This document shows, one piece after another, positions 18,535 to 28,000 of a DNA stretch of 64,000 nucleotides; position 1 is the first letter of the stretch; each line of letters opens with the position of its first letter. The position numbers and the translations under genes are program-made. The notes beneath the pieces are model-generated. The model had not been told where the DNA came from and did no database searches. It saw nothing but the letters and a program-made list of their open reading frames with translations. Source of the stretch: Mucilaginibacter gracilis (GTDB taxonomy: Bacteria; Bacteroidota; Bacteroidia; Sphingobacteriales; Sphingobacteriaceae); assembly GCF_003633615.1 (NCBI RefSeq), contig NZ_RBKU01000001.1:4960001-5024000 (forward strand). The letters run 5' to 3'.

Positions 18535-18740
18535 AGTTGGGCGATTCCCTCCCAACGGGAGGGTGTAGGGAGGGCTTTATGCGAGGGCAAGGCGACTAAA
18601 CCCCTCCCTGCCACTTCACAACCTAACGCACCCCTCCCCGAGGAGGGAGTAAAAAACCATCTGCAATACAATAGGCTATTCCTCTCAGGAGGGGAATTCA
18701 CCTGATTATTATAGAACGATATATTTCTGACTCCTATCAT
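18535..18740 (-). repeat. Interspersed GC-rich repeat, copy A, fused to the GH141 reading frame
   Basis: On the minus strand it begins ATGATAGGAG right after the isomerase stop codon (TAAATG) and contains AATTCCCCTCCTGAGAGG, then GGGGTGCGTTAGGTTGTG, AGTGGCAGGGAGGGG and a CCCTCCCGTTGGGAGGG hairpin. The order of blocks is shared with copy B at 22240-22371. The frame is open through the whole repeat into the GH141 signal peptide, giving a meaningless 77-residue extension (GRGALGCEVAGRGLVALPSH). Confidence 0.75.
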
Positions 18741-19661
18741 TTACGATTGAAATACCGATTTAACATAAGTTGTATTGGCTCCAAAGTTCCCCTTAACATC
18801 TTTGGTATTATTTTTATCGCGCGAGCGTTCAATTACCAGCCAGCCGCTCCACTTCATTCTATCTAAGGTTTTCTTTACCTTTTCCATATCTATCTTAGGG
18901 TCGTTTTGCAACCATACGCCGTCGGTATCGCTGCAATGTATCTGGCAGATGCGTTTTTTACCCAACGTTTCAAGCTCTTTGCTTACATCCCTGCCATTGT
19001 CGCAGGCGTTGGCAAAATTGAAATAGCTTTGTACCGCTTTACAGCCAATTTCGTCCAGCAGTTTCACTTCGTCGGCGGCGGGCAATGCGGTTTCAATACC
19101 AATGGTTATACCCATCGCTTCGGCTTTTGGGCCAATGGCTTTCAGGCGTTCTATTATGGCCGGGCGCAATTCCGGCTTTTTAACAACGTCGCTTCCGCCG
19201 AGGGGTAAAAACACCACCTTTACATTCATGGCCTTTGCGGTATCCAGGCAATCCTGCACCATACGGTCAACCCCGTCGCGCTCGGCGAACGATTGTGCGT
19301 AGAAACCCGTCATAGCCAACGAACATATTTCCAGATCAAGTTCTTTAGCCTTATCCAAAAACTGTTGCCTGACCTCCGGCGTAGCTAACTGGCTATCGAA
19401 GGTTACCCGGTTACCTAAACCACCCATATCAACCTCAACCCCATCAGCACCAATATCCTTAGTGAGCTGGAAGGCACCCAGTTTTTGGCGTTTCAATATC
19501 ATCAGGTCAACCACGGCAACTTTATATTTTTGATTAGGGGCCGAAAAAACATTGGCCCAAGATGCGTTTCTGGCCAACACTAAACCACCGGTTAACATAG
19601 CAGTGCGTCCTAAAAAATTTCTCCTGTCCATTGTTGCTAATCGTTCTTCTTTATTTTTCAT
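18741..19661 (-). CDS. Sugar phosphate isomerase/epimerase-like TIM-barrel protein, Tat-exported
   Basis: A 306-residue protein. MDRRNFLGRTAMLTGGLVLA near the start (from residue 11, i.e. 19631, which may be the true start) is a twin-arginine signal. The rest is a xylose-isomerase-like TIM barrel (AP endonuclease 2 superfamily): GADGVEVDMGG, MNVKVVFLPLGG, IGIETALPAADEV, HCSDTDGVW and WSGWLVIERSRD carry the Glu, Asp, His and Glu metal ligands. Members isomerise or epimerise sugars, but the periplasmic Tat-exported forms in PULs are mostly of unknown reaction. It lies 14 bases after the STN-esterase and next to GH141, so it may act on a sugar released in the periplasm. Confidence 0.75.
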   Translation of the reverse strand: MKNKEERLATMDRRNFLGRTAMLTGGLVLARNASWANVFSAPNQKYKVAVVDLMILKRQKLGAFQLTKDIGADGVEVDMGGLGNRVTFDSQLATPEVRQQFLDKAKELDLEICSLAMTGFYAQSFAERDGVDRMVQDCLDTAKAMNVKVVFLPLGGSDVVKKPELRPAIIERLKAIGPKAEAMGITIGIETALPAADEVKLLDEIGCKAVQSYFNFANACDNGRDVSKELETLGKKRICQIHCSDTDGVWLQNDPKIDMEKVKKTLDRMKWSGWLVIERSRDKNNTKDVKGNFGANTTYVKSVFQS

Positions 19662-19675
19662 ATCCTGAAGCTTTA

Positions 19676-21079
19676 TTATTTGATGGCCGTTGCCTCATTA
19701 AAAACCTTCTGCATCTGCTCAAATCCGTGTATGGCATTCGCAGGCAAACGCTCGCCCTTATCGCCAAACACATATAGCGCCTGCTCCTTTTCAACAGTAC
19801 TTTTTGTTTCGTCAATATTGCCGTCGGCATCCTCAACGGCTTTAATATCCAGGCTCAGATGCTGTGCCATAAACGCATACATGGCTTTGCGTTTTGATAT
19901 GCCATAATCATGACCTTCATTAGCTAAATGCACATTTTTAACCTGATCGATTTTGCCGTAATAGCCGTAAACTTTTTGCAGATAAGGGAACTCTATTTCG
20001 GGAACGTTCGCTGTCCAGTCTTTCCCATCCGACACTACCAGTTGCGGTTTGGGCGCAAACATAGCGGCCAATTCCGGGTTGTCCGTTCCGCCTTCGCATA
20101 AATGAATAGGCATCCCGCTTTCTGAAAGTGAACCACCATAAAAATAGCAAGATAGCATCACCACCGGTACGCTTACCTTAATACGATCATCCAATGCCGA
20201 AAGTAAAAAGGTTTGGCTGCCCCCGCCCGATGCACCGGTAATACCCAGGCGGTTAACGTCCGCTCCTTTTTGAGCCTGCAAAAAATCAATGATGCGCAAA
20301 CCATTTAAAGCCTGAATGGACATGGCTAAACTGCGGTTATGATCTTCAAACTTAAATTGCAGCATAGATTCGCCCCAGGCAAACAGATCGTAACTAAAAG
20401 CCATGGCACCCATGCGGGCAAGCGTGGCGCAAAGTTTTTGCTGGTCTTTATTGTAGCGCCCGCTCTGGAAATGGCCATTAGGCGCAATAACTACAGGTGC
20501 CTTCCCTTTGCTTTTAGCAGGGCGGTATAACGAGCCACATACATATAAACCGGGTAGGGTTTCAATAGCTACATTTTCGATAGTGTAGCCGTCCATTTGC
20601 CGTAAACGGGTAATTATGGGTGCTGAATTGGGCTTTTTGGGCATCGGCGAAAGCCCGAGCGTACTGAGCATACATGCGCGGATGGCATATTTACGTTTCT
20701 CGAAACTTGGTACATCGTTGTATAACGACGACAGGTAATCCAACTGTTGTTTACCGTCTTCCACCGTCCAGCGGGGGTAATCAAACTTGCGAAGCTTGTA
20801 CACATTTCCTGTTTTGGGGAACGAAATATCAAGCGGCGTTAATATGTTATTAAGTGTTTTGTCAACATCGGGCCTAAACCGCCATTTGGCAAAGGTAACC
20901 ACCTGGCCCTTAACCAAACTTTCATCATATTTAATTTGAATGTGAAAGCGGGCCTCAATTTCACTAAGCACTTGTTTTAAAGGCTCTTTTAAGCTATCAT
21001 CTGCACTTTGCTGCGCTACGGCTTTGGCCGATAACATCAGTAAAAAAACGAGAGCCGTACAAATCCTTTTAATCATCAT
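19676..21079 (-). CDS. Secreted alpha/beta-hydrolase esterase with N-terminal STN-like domain
   Basis: From the MM at 21079 (2 bases after the upstream stop) the protein has 467 residues. Signal peptide ~1-23 (AKAVAQ). Residues ~33-98 (LKQVLSEIEARFHIQIKYDE ... VDKTLNNIL ... VYKLRK) look like a secretin/TonB short N-terminal (STN) domain. Then comes an acetylxylan-esterase/dienelactone-hydrolase-like fold with nucleophile S284 in ITGASGGGS, an Asp near PQLVVSDGKDW and His in NEGHDYG. The alpha/beta fold and triad suggest removal of acetyl or other ester groups; RG-II and other pectins are acetylated and methylated. STN domains normally belong to TonB-dependent receptors and secretins, so this fusion is unusual to me. 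Substrate unknown. Confidence 0.75.
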   Translation of the reverse strand: MMIKRICTALVFLLMLSAKAVAQQSADDSLKEPLKQVLSEIEARFHIQIKYDESLVKGQVVTFAKWRFRPDVDKTLNNILTPLDISFPKTGNVYKLRKFDYPRWTVEDGKQQLDYLSSLYNDVPSFEKRKYAIRACMLSTLGLSPMPKKPNSAPIITRLRQMDGYTIENVAIETLPGLYVCGSLYRPAKSKGKAPVVIAPNGHFQSGRYNKDQQKLCATLARMGAMAFSYDLFAWGESMLQFKFEDHNRSLAMSIQALNGLRIIDFLQAQKGADVNRLGITGASGGGSQTFLLSALDDRIKVSVPVVMLSCYFYGGSLSESGMPIHLCEGGTDNPELAAMFAPKPQLVVSDGKDWTANVPEIEFPYLQKVYGYYGKIDQVKNVHLANEGHDYGISKRKAMYAFMAQHLSLDIKAVEDADGNIDETKSTVEKEQALYVFGDKGERLPANAIHGFEQMQKVFNEATAIK

Positions 21080-21081
21080 AC

Positions 21082-22371
21082 TTATAAATCTTTGGTATCG
21101 CCGGTTGCTACGGGTAAAGTATAACCCTCTACCTTGGGCCATTCGCCGTTTTTAATCTCCACCATTTTTAGTTTCGATGGGTCAACCACCACATGTTTAA
21201 TGCGCTGCCTGCGCCAGGTATATACAAAATGCACCAGGCCATCGCTAGTTTGTATTACAGCGGGATAAGAGTATTGACTTATGGGCGAATCTTCCAGTAT
21301 CAGCGATGCAAACCAGGTTTTACCATCTTTTGATATAGATACATTTAATGGTGTCCGCGCGCCTTTAGCCAAAATGCCCGGTGGCAATACGTGGTTATAA
21401 ACCAGCAACTGCCTGCCATCCTTCAATGTTACAGCATCCGTACCCGAATTATTATTGGGAAGGGACGTTTTAGTCAATGGCGACCACGTTAAACCATTAT
21501 CAGCCGACCAGGTTTCTAAAATTGCCCGGTTTTGGCTGCGGCAAAGGGCTTGCAAGCGGCCATCTTTATAAAACAGTATACTGGGTTGTATGGCGCCCTT
21601 GGTATCGCCGTTGGCAACGGGACCAATCAGTTTCCATGTTTTACCGCTATCGGCACTCAATTCAAAATGGGTTTTCCAACCACTATCTTCGGTGCTGGAT
21701 GGGGATAGGATATTGCCGTTGCTCAACAGTACAGGCTTATTTTTAATAGGGCCCAAAATGCCATTTGGCAAAGGCTGCTGCTCGCCCCAGGTTTTACCAC
21801 CGTCTTTAGATGTTTTGTAAAAACCTTTCCAGGTTGAGGGTTTAGGCCCAATTTTGTAAAACAATATCAATTCGCCCTTTGGCACCTGGAACAAAACAGG
21901 GTTCCAACAAGCATCGCGGGTAGTGTCCGGGTGAATACCATTAGCCACATTCTCGGGCGTCGACCACTTACCATTCTTTTTTTGGTGGCTCACCCAAATG
22001 CAAACATCGGGGTTACGCTCTTTTGTACCACCAAACCATGCGGCAACAAGGCCCTCGCTGGTTTCGGCAATGGTAGCGGCGTGGCATTCGGGGAAAGGGG
22101 CTTTTTCAAAAATAAACTCGTCGGTTTTAATTCCCCTTCGCCAAGGATTTTTTTGTTGGGCAAATGTTGTGTTTGCTATGAAGCATAATAACAAGATAGT
22201 GAGAACCTTAAATAAAAAATAATAATGTGCGGTTCCGCTTTTGAGCAAGTTGGAGGGGCGTGCTCTCATTGTGGCATTGCGCATAGACACACCCCTGCCA
22301 TTACTCAACCCAACGCTCCCCCTCTCGAGAGGGGAATTAAAAAATAGATTTTCAATATCTCCTATCATCAT
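21082..22371 (-). CDS. BNR/Asp-box sialidase-like beta-propeller (exo-acting hydrolase candidate)
   Basis: A six-bladed propeller of the BNR_2/sialidase superfamily (~370 residues after the signal) with Asp-box sequences SKDGGKTWG, SADSGKTWK, SADNGLTWS and SISKDGKTWF. ECHAATIAETSEGLVAAWFGG is its typical first blade. A signal-like stretch (FKVLTILLLCFIANTTFAQQ) begins ~46 residues after the first ATG. That ATG overlaps the GH78 stop (ATGA), but the codons before the signal are repeat copy B; starts at 22284 or 22269 are also possible. Sialic acid is not a plant sugar, so the target is more likely a pectin sugar acid or a rhamnose/uronic acid bond. Fold certain, reaction unknown. Confidence 0.8.
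   Translation of the reverse strand: MMIGDIENLFFNSPLERGSVGLSNGRGVSMRNATMRARPSNLLKSGTAHYYFLFKVLTILLLCFIANTTFAQQKNPWRRGIKTDEFIFEKAPFPECHAATIAETSEGLVAAWFGGTKERNPDVCIWVSHQKKNGKWSTPENVANGIHPDTTRDACWNPVLFQVPKGELILFYKIGPKPSTWKGFYKTSKDGGKTWGEQQPLPNGILGPIKNKPVLLSNGNILSPSSTEDSGWKTHFELSADSGKTWKLIGPVANGDTKGAIQPSILFYKDGRLQALCRSQNRAILETWSADNGLTWSPLTKTSLPNNNSGTDAVTLKDGRQLLVYNHVLPPGILAKGARTPLNVSISKDGKTWFASLILEDSPISQYSYPAVIQTSDGLVHFVYTWRRQRIKHVVVDPSKLKMVEIKNGEWPKVEGYTLPVATGDTKDL
22240..22371 (-). repeat. Interspersed GC-rich repeat, copy B, fused to the BNR propeller reading frame
   Basis: Minus strand: ATGATAGGAG, AATTCCCCTCTCGAGAGG (palindromic), GAGCGTTGGGTTGAG, TGGCAGGGGTGTG, then sequence reading into the signal peptide. 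Block order and spacing agree with copy A at 18535-18740, but the later half is different or shorter. It sits between the GH78 stop and the signal peptide of the propeller gene, in frame. Confidence 0.7.
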
Positions 22372-25202
22372 AATACTGACTTAAATTCATAACTCCCGGA
22401 GCCAACCTCTAACACGGCTCTCCCCTTTTCCATCCTCAAAAATTTCACTCCTTCAACAGCACTGATACTCTTGCCCGATTCTAAGACATCGCTAACAGAG
22501 GTAGCCGGAACATAAACTATAGCCGAACTATTTGCCGGAATGGTAATGTTCCAATTAAAGCTTTTACCCTCTTTTTTCCAGTTACTCTTAATCATACCAT
22601 GAATAGAATGGTAGCTGGCTTTAACATAGTCCAAACCGTTTGCGGGTTCGGGTTTCATTATCAGTTGTTTAAATGCGGGTTTTAAAGGGTTGGCTTTTAT
22701 CCCGGCAAGGTCTTCGTAAAACCACACCAGCAAATCGCCCAGTAGCATTACATGGTTTTGCGAATTCATTTGCGGACTTGCGGTATCACCGTTCCACAAT
22801 TCCCAAAAGGTTGTAGCGCCTTTGTTTACCATATATCCCCAGCTTGGGTAATCGGTGTTTGATACGATGTGATAAGCAATGTCGGTGCGGCCATTATCGG
22901 TTAGGCTACGCATTAACCATTGCGTGCCTATTACACCTGTGCTGATGTGGCCGGTATTATCAATCAGTATCTTATCCTCAATGTTTTTAAAAACCGCTTT
23001 GCGGTTGGCCTGCGGAACCATATCAAAATACATAGGCAGCAGGTTTGATGTTACCGAATTATTGCTGTAGCGATTTGTTTGGCTGTTAAAAAACTCCTTG
23101 TTAAAAGCAGTTTTGATGTTAGCCGATAAAGCAGCATAACTTTTAACATCCTCCGGTTTATTTAGCACTTGTGCAAAACGCTGCATCAATGTTAGCAGCC
23201 TATAGTAGTATGCGGTTGCTATTAAATGCCCATCGGTAGTACGCAGGGTATCTTTAGAATGTATCAAAGTAGGCGATTCTGGCGGAACGCACCAGTCGCC
23301 ATATTTATCTTTGGTTACAATGTAATTGGTCATGTATTTGGTTTGCATATACCCCAGCCATTTCTTCATCGAATCGTAATGCTTTGCAATGGGTTTGGTA
23401 TCGCCGTATTGTGTATACAGCATGTCGGCTACTATAAGGTATGTTGCAGGCCACGTTACGTCGTCGCTGTAATAATTCCAGTAAGCGGGTGCAACATCGG
23501 GCAAACCACCTTCCGGTTTTTGCGATTCTTCGATATCATCAACCCATTTGGCGTAAAGCTTAGCGTTATCAAACACAAAACTTTCGCTGTACGATCCCGT
23601 AGCATGGTCGGCCAGCCAGGGCATACGCTCGTTGCGTTGCGGGCAGTCCAAAGGCATCCCCTTGTAATTAGCGCGGATACCCCAGTACGCATTGCGGTAT
23701 ATTTTATTAATAAGCGTGTTTGATGTTTCAAAACGGCCCACGTTTTCAAGGTCGTCATTTACTACCTGTCCTTCAAAATCATCAACGGTGGGCACGCCGG
23801 GGTAGCCCACAATTTCTACATATCTAAACCCGTGATAAACAAATATTGGGTGCCATACTTCGGTTTCACCGCCTTTTAGGGTATAAACATCAGTAGCTTT
23901 TGCATCCCTCAAATTAGCCACATACAGTTCGCCGTCGCTTTTGGTAGTTTCGGCAAAACGCAATTGCACCTTTTGGCCCTTTGTGCCCTTTACCCGCATT
24001 TTAAGCCAGCCCGCCATATTTTGGCCCATGTCCATTACATAGGTTGTTGCGTTTAACTTGGTAATCGCTTTTGGCTTAATAATTTCAGTAACCCTGATCT
24101 TTTCATTCATCTGGGCCACCAACTTACCGCCGGGTGCTTGTACCAATTCGGCTTTAAGCCATTTAGCTTCATCGTATCCGGGCAGCACAACTCTACTATG
24201 CGGACTGGTTATTTTTGTTTTTCTCGCATCGGCCCAACCTGTTAATTCTTTATTGGCATCATATTCTTCACCGTCGTATTCGTTGTTTGTTCGTATCGGG
24301 CCATCGGCGGTAACCTTCCAGTTGTCGTCGCTGCCAATCGTCATGTGTTTTGTTGGCGTGCCGTTATTATATTCAATATCCATTTGCAGCAGCATTTTTG
24401 GATAGCCGAAAGTCTTAATTTTTTGAGGTTTATAGTTTTGCCTCATGGTAAAAAACCTTCCATTGCCTAAAACAACGCCTACGGTTGCAAAACCACCGGT
24501 CAAGTTTTCGGTAACATCGTAAGTATTATATTTAACCGACTTTGTAAAATCTGTTGGCGAAGGTGCCATAACCTGGTCTCCAATGCGCTTACCATTAATA
24601 TATAGCTCATATAACCCCAAGCCAGAGATATAAACCGTGGCCCTTTTTATTCCGCCCGGCAATTCAACTTCTTTACGGAAATACCTTGCCGATAACCTTG
24701 AAAACTTAGAAACGCTATCCCAGGCAAACGATTTATCCAGCCCTATCCATTTGGCTTTCCAGTCGCTGGGTTTTAATAAACCCATGCTCCATTTAGCAGG
24801 TTCGCTCCATTTGCTTTCGCCTTTATTGGTGGTAACCTGTACCTTCCAAAAACAAGCCATCCTGCTGTTTAGTGTTTTACCCGCATAATCAACCTGTACC
24901 GATTGCCCGGATTTGATAGTTCCCGAATCCCAAAGATCGCCTGCGTTAGCTGCCAGCTTTTCGGGAGACGAAGCAACCATGATATGGTAGCCTGTTTGCT
25001 GTACATTGCGTTCTCCGGAAATGATCTCCCAGCTTAAACGCGGGTTAACCGCATCTATTCCCAAAGGATCAACCAGCATTTCGCAACGCAAATTTTGTAA
25101 GGCAATGGCTACAGTTGCCTTTTCGCGAAACGAAAAAAGACTCATGCTACTGCCAGTAAGCAATAACAATAATAAGGGATAAGCTATTTTAGTGAGTTTC
25201 AT
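22368..25202 (-). CDS. GH78-family alpha-L-rhamnosidase, full length
   Basis: 944 residues: signal peptide ~1-25, fibronectin-like first domain (LRCEMLVDPLGIDAVNPRLSWE), jelly rolls, the rhamnosidase N-domain (VYISGLGLYELYINGKRIGD), (alpha/alpha)6 barrel ~470-830 and a C-terminal beta domain. The catalytic loop is DCPQRNERMPW with D519 and E525; FWELWNGD supplies the second Glu. This is the canonical long GH78 form, which inverts the alpha-L-rhamnoside bond. It overlaps the genes on both sides by 4 bases (ATGA), so the run is translationally coupled. Likely a periplasmic enzyme on a pectin side chain or RG-I fragment. Confidence 0.92.
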   Translation of the reverse strand: MKLTKIAYPLLLLLLTGSSMSLFSFREKATVAIALQNLRCEMLVDPLGIDAVNPRLSWEIISGERNVQQTGYHIMVASSPEKLAANAGDLWDSGTIKSGQSVQVDYAGKTLNSRMACFWKVQVTTNKGESKWSEPAKWSMGLLKPSDWKAKWIGLDKSFAWDSVSKFSRLSARYFRKEVELPGGIKRATVYISGLGLYELYINGKRIGDQVMAPSPTDFTKSVKYNTYDVTENLTGGFATVGVVLGNGRFFTMRQNYKPQKIKTFGYPKMLLQMDIEYNNGTPTKHMTIGSDDNWKVTADGPIRTNNEYDGEEYDANKELTGWADARKTKITSPHSRVVLPGYDEAKWLKAELVQAPGGKLVAQMNEKIRVTEIIKPKAITKLNATTYVMDMGQNMAGWLKMRVKGTKGQKVQLRFAETTKSDGELYVANLRDAKATDVYTLKGGETEVWHPIFVYHGFRYVEIVGYPGVPTVDDFEGQVVNDDLENVGRFETSNTLINKIYRNAYWGIRANYKGMPLDCPQRNERMPWLADHATGSYSESFVFDNAKLYAKWVDDIEESQKPEGGLPDVAPAYWNYYSDDVTWPATYLIVADMLYTQYGDTKPIAKHYDSMKKWLGYMQTKYMTNYIVTKDKYGDWCVPPESPTLIHSKDTLRTTDGHLIATAYYYRLLTLMQRFAQVLNKPEDVKSYAALSANIKTAFNKEFFNSQTNRYSNNSVTSNLLPMYFDMVPQANRKAVFKNIEDKILIDNTGHISTGVIGTQWLMRSLTDNGRTDIAYHIVSNTDYPSWGYMVNKGATTFWELWNGDTASPQMNSQNHVMLLGDLLVWFYEDLAGIKANPLKPAFKQLIMKPEPANGLDYVKASYHSIHGMIKSNWKKEGKSFNWNITIPANSSAIVYVPATSVSDVLESGKSISAVEGVKFLRMEKGRAVLEVGSGSYEFKSVL

Positions 25203-28000
25203 TTGCCCGAAAAATCAAAGTATAAGGTGATTGATAACGCCATATCTATGTCCTTGTAATAATCAAAATATTTGTTTGGCATACCCTGCGGCCCCAATTT
25301 TTCCGGCTTTTGCGATTTGGTACCGATAGGCGAAATGCCGTTCATAAAAGATATATCGCCCGATGGGAAAGCCGGAGCCGTATTATATACCTTTTTAGGA
25401 TTGGCCGGGGTAAACAAACGCATAAATACGTCGCGGTTATCACAAATAATAGTAATGGGTTGGGCGGTAGTGTTCAGCTTCATCCAATACAGGTTTGAGT
25501 AATAACCCTTAAATTCGGGGTACTCCAAATTGGGTTGCCCGGTTATGGTGTTGTTATAGGTTTTATCCCAAATGCCTATCTGCGTGCCTTTCATCCGATT
25601 TTTCCAAACCCGGTAAGGGCCATCGCCTAAATAAGTTACACCTTTCACATCCTTTTCGGGATAGGAGAAACTTACCCCAAGCAAATTCCCTTCTTCGCCA
25701 ATGGGCCAGTATTTTACAGTTAACTTAACCCATCCCGATGGGAAGATAGTCCACTTTAACTGTGCCTCATTTGCTTTTTTCTCAAATGTAGCTTCAACTA
25801 CCAAACTGTCATTATCGTAATGGTAGCTCAACTTTTGGAAACCGGTTTTCTCCCAGCCTTCGGCCAGTACCGGGCCGTTGTTAAAAGGTATGTTACCTTT
25901 CGGGTTTTTAACGCTCATTAACAAGCCCGAATTCCGGTTAAATTCCACCTCAACACCATTAGCACGCACTTTGTATAGCGAATCTGTTTCTTTAATAACA
26001 GGTTTGGCGGTACCCGCGGTGCTAATCATTTGTTTGGTTACTTTGTTATTGTTGCTTAACGGATAGCTCCAGGTAAATAATTCGTGATGGGTTACGTCAT
26101 AAGCGGTTACATACAGCACATCATAGTTTTGCCAGCCCAAAGGCAATTGCATTTGCAGATAGCCAAATTGCCCCGGCGCAATATCCGGCGAAGCAATAGG
26201 GCCCGATTTAGCTGTTACAGCGGTTTTGTGATAAGGATTATCAAAGCCGGCCAGTTTATACGTAAAACTGCACTGCTTAATATTGGTGTATAGGTAACGG
26301 TTCTCCATCCGTATTTTACCGTCAAATGCCGGGGTTACTTCGCGTGGTTCCATGTGTACGGGGCACCAAATTTCTTTTATGGCGTAATAACTGCCTTCTT
26401 TTTCGCGGTAAGGGCCAACTATACCATCAGGTGCATGGTCGCCGTCCGAATCCAGTTCGCCGTTTTTATCAGTTCGTACCACATCCTCATCCAAAAAGGC
26501 CCAGATAAAGCCTCCTGCCGATAGCGGTGTGTGCCACATCAGCTCCCAAAAATCATCCAATCCGGCACCTGCGCCGCCGTCGTACAAACCATGTAAAAAC
26601 TCTGTAGGGAAGGTTACATCGTGGCCATGCAAATTAGTAGCCGTACCGTAATCGTAATTAATATAATGCTGCGTGTTGATACCTTTATATATTGCCCAGG
26701 GATGTATTAATGGGCGTTTTTGTATATCGTACTGGCCGAACAGGTGGTCAAGGTCAAAATTAAAGCCGCCCTCGTTACCGTTATCCCAAATAACTATTGA
26801 TGGGTGATTAACATCTCTGGTTATCATTTCTTTAACCAGTTTAGAGCCTACCTGTGTATCGTAATAACTATGCCAGCCGGTAAGTTCGTCCAACACAAAA
26901 AGTCCGAGCGAATCGCAAACGTCTAAAAAATGCTCATCGGGTGGATAGTGCGACATCCGAACGGCATTCATGTTAATGTCCTTTATCAGCTTAACATCTT
27001 CTATGCTGATGTTTTTATTAACGGCTCTGCCTGTTGTTGGCCAAAAGGTATGGCGGTTAACGCCTTTAAACTTCACCTTTACGTTGTTTACATAAATGCC
27101 ATCATGCTCGCGAAACTCCACGGTACGGAAGCCGAATTTTTGCTTTACTACATGGATAGCTTTACCATTGCTTACCAAGGTAAATACAACCCGGTATAAG
27201 TTTGGAAACTCCGGCGACCATAGTTTTGGTGACGAGGTGCTACCTTGCAAATGCACCACACTATCACCTTTATTAATGGCAGCCTGAAAAGCCGCACCAA
27301 CCTTTACACCACTAACGGTGTAAAATTGCGCAGATACCTTGCTGCCAACTGTAGCATTATCTAAAAACACATTTGCGCTAAACTGGCCGCTGGCCAGGCC
27401 ATTTACTGCAACGTGGCTGATGTGCTGTTGCGGTGCGGCCTCCAAATAAACCGGCCGATAAATACCTCCAAATATCCAAAAGTCACCTTTGCGTTCGGCA
27501 GCGTTTACCGATGTATTGGCCGAATGCTTATCAACCGTTGCTTCCAACAAATTTGTATCGCCATATTTAAGCAGTTTACTTATATCGTATTTAAATCTGT
27601 AAAAAGAACCCTGGTGTATATCGCCCGCCAACTGGCCGTTTAGTTTAACGCGGGTATCGGTCATGGAGCCCTCAAATACAATGTTGATATTTTTACCTTT
27701 CCAGGAAACGGGCACCTTAAACTCATACTTATATTGGCCCGACTCTTTACCTCTTACGGTATCTTTATCCAGACCATAATTATATTTGCCGAACCCTTGA
27801 AACTCCCAGTTTGACGGCACCGGAATGGTCGTCCACTTACCCGAATTTCTCCCCGCAGTACAAAAAAATTGCCAGTTAACGGTATGGTCGCTTCCTGTGC
27901 CTGATAGGTATAGCTTTTCTGTTTGCTGCGCGTAAGAGAAGCAGGAAGTAAGAAGCAGAATGCCGGATGCTATGGTTCGTATCAAATTGCGCATAATCAA
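25199..28000 (-). CDS. GH2-family glycoside hydrolase (beta-galactosidase-like)
   Basis: 933 residues with sugar-binding jelly roll (~40-190), Ig-like domain, TIM barrel (~300-540) and long C-terminal beta region. The acid/base is E410 in VIWDNGNEGGFN; E467 in FPTEFLHGLYDGG is the likely nucleophile. The WDNGNEGG form differs from the WSLGNEAG of the LacZ-type GH2 at 6188. A lipobox-like LLTSC (C20) suggests a lipoprotein, although cleavage after FSYAQ is also possible. GH2 enzymes in RG-II loci act on beta-galacturonic, beta-glucuronic or beta-galactosyl residues; which applies is unknown. Its start overlaps the esterase stop. Confidence 0.88.
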   Translation of the reverse strand: MIMRNLIRTIASGILLLTSCFSYAQQTEKLYLSGTGSDHTVNWQFFCTAGRNSGKWTTIPVPSNWEFQGFGKYNYGLDKDTVRGKESGQYKYEFKVPVSWKGKNINIVFEGSMTDTRVKLNGQLAGDIHQGSFYRFKYDISKLLKYGDTNLLEATVDKHSANTSVNAAERKGDFWIFGGIYRPVYLEAAPQQHISHVAVNGLASGQFSANVFLDNATVGSKVSAQFYTVSGVKVGAAFQAAINKGDSVVHLQGSTSSPKLWSPEFPNLYRVVFTLVSNGKAIHVVKQKFGFRTVEFREHDGIYVNNVKVKFKGVNRHTFWPTTGRAVNKNISIEDVKLIKDINMNAVRMSHYPPDEHFLDVCDSLGLFVLDELTGWHSYYDTQVGSKLVKEMITRDVNHPSIVIWDNGNEGGFNFDLDHLFGQYDIQKRPLIHPWAIYKGINTQHYINYDYGTATNLHGHDVTFPTEFLHGLYDGGAGAGLDDFWELMWHTPLSAGGFIWAFLDEDVVRTDKNGELDSDGDHAPDGIVGPYREKEGSYYAIKEIWCPVHMEPREVTPAFDGKIRMENRYLYTNIKQCSFTYKLAGFDNPYHKTAVTAKSGPIASPDIAPGQFGYLQMQLPLGWQNYDVLYVTAYDVTHHELFTWSYPLSNNNKVTKQMISTAGTAKPVIKETDSLYKVRANGVEVEFNRNSGLLMSVKNPKGNIPFNNGPVLAEGWEKTGFQKLSYHYDNDSLVVEATFEKKANEAQLKWTIFPSGWVKLTVKYWPIGEEGNLLGVSFSYPEKDVKGVTYLGDGPYRVWKNRMKGTQIGIWDKTYNNTITGQPNLEYPEFKGYYSNLYWMKLNTTAQPITIICDNRDVFMRLFTPANPKKVYNTAPAFPSGDISFMNGISPIGTKSQKPEKLGPQGMPNKYFDYYKDIDMALSITLYFDFSGK

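Noticed and set aside
21082..22371. True sialidase
   Set aside because: Asp-boxes fit the fold, but the pectin context and lack of host-glycan genes make sialic acid an unlikely target; kept as fold-only call.
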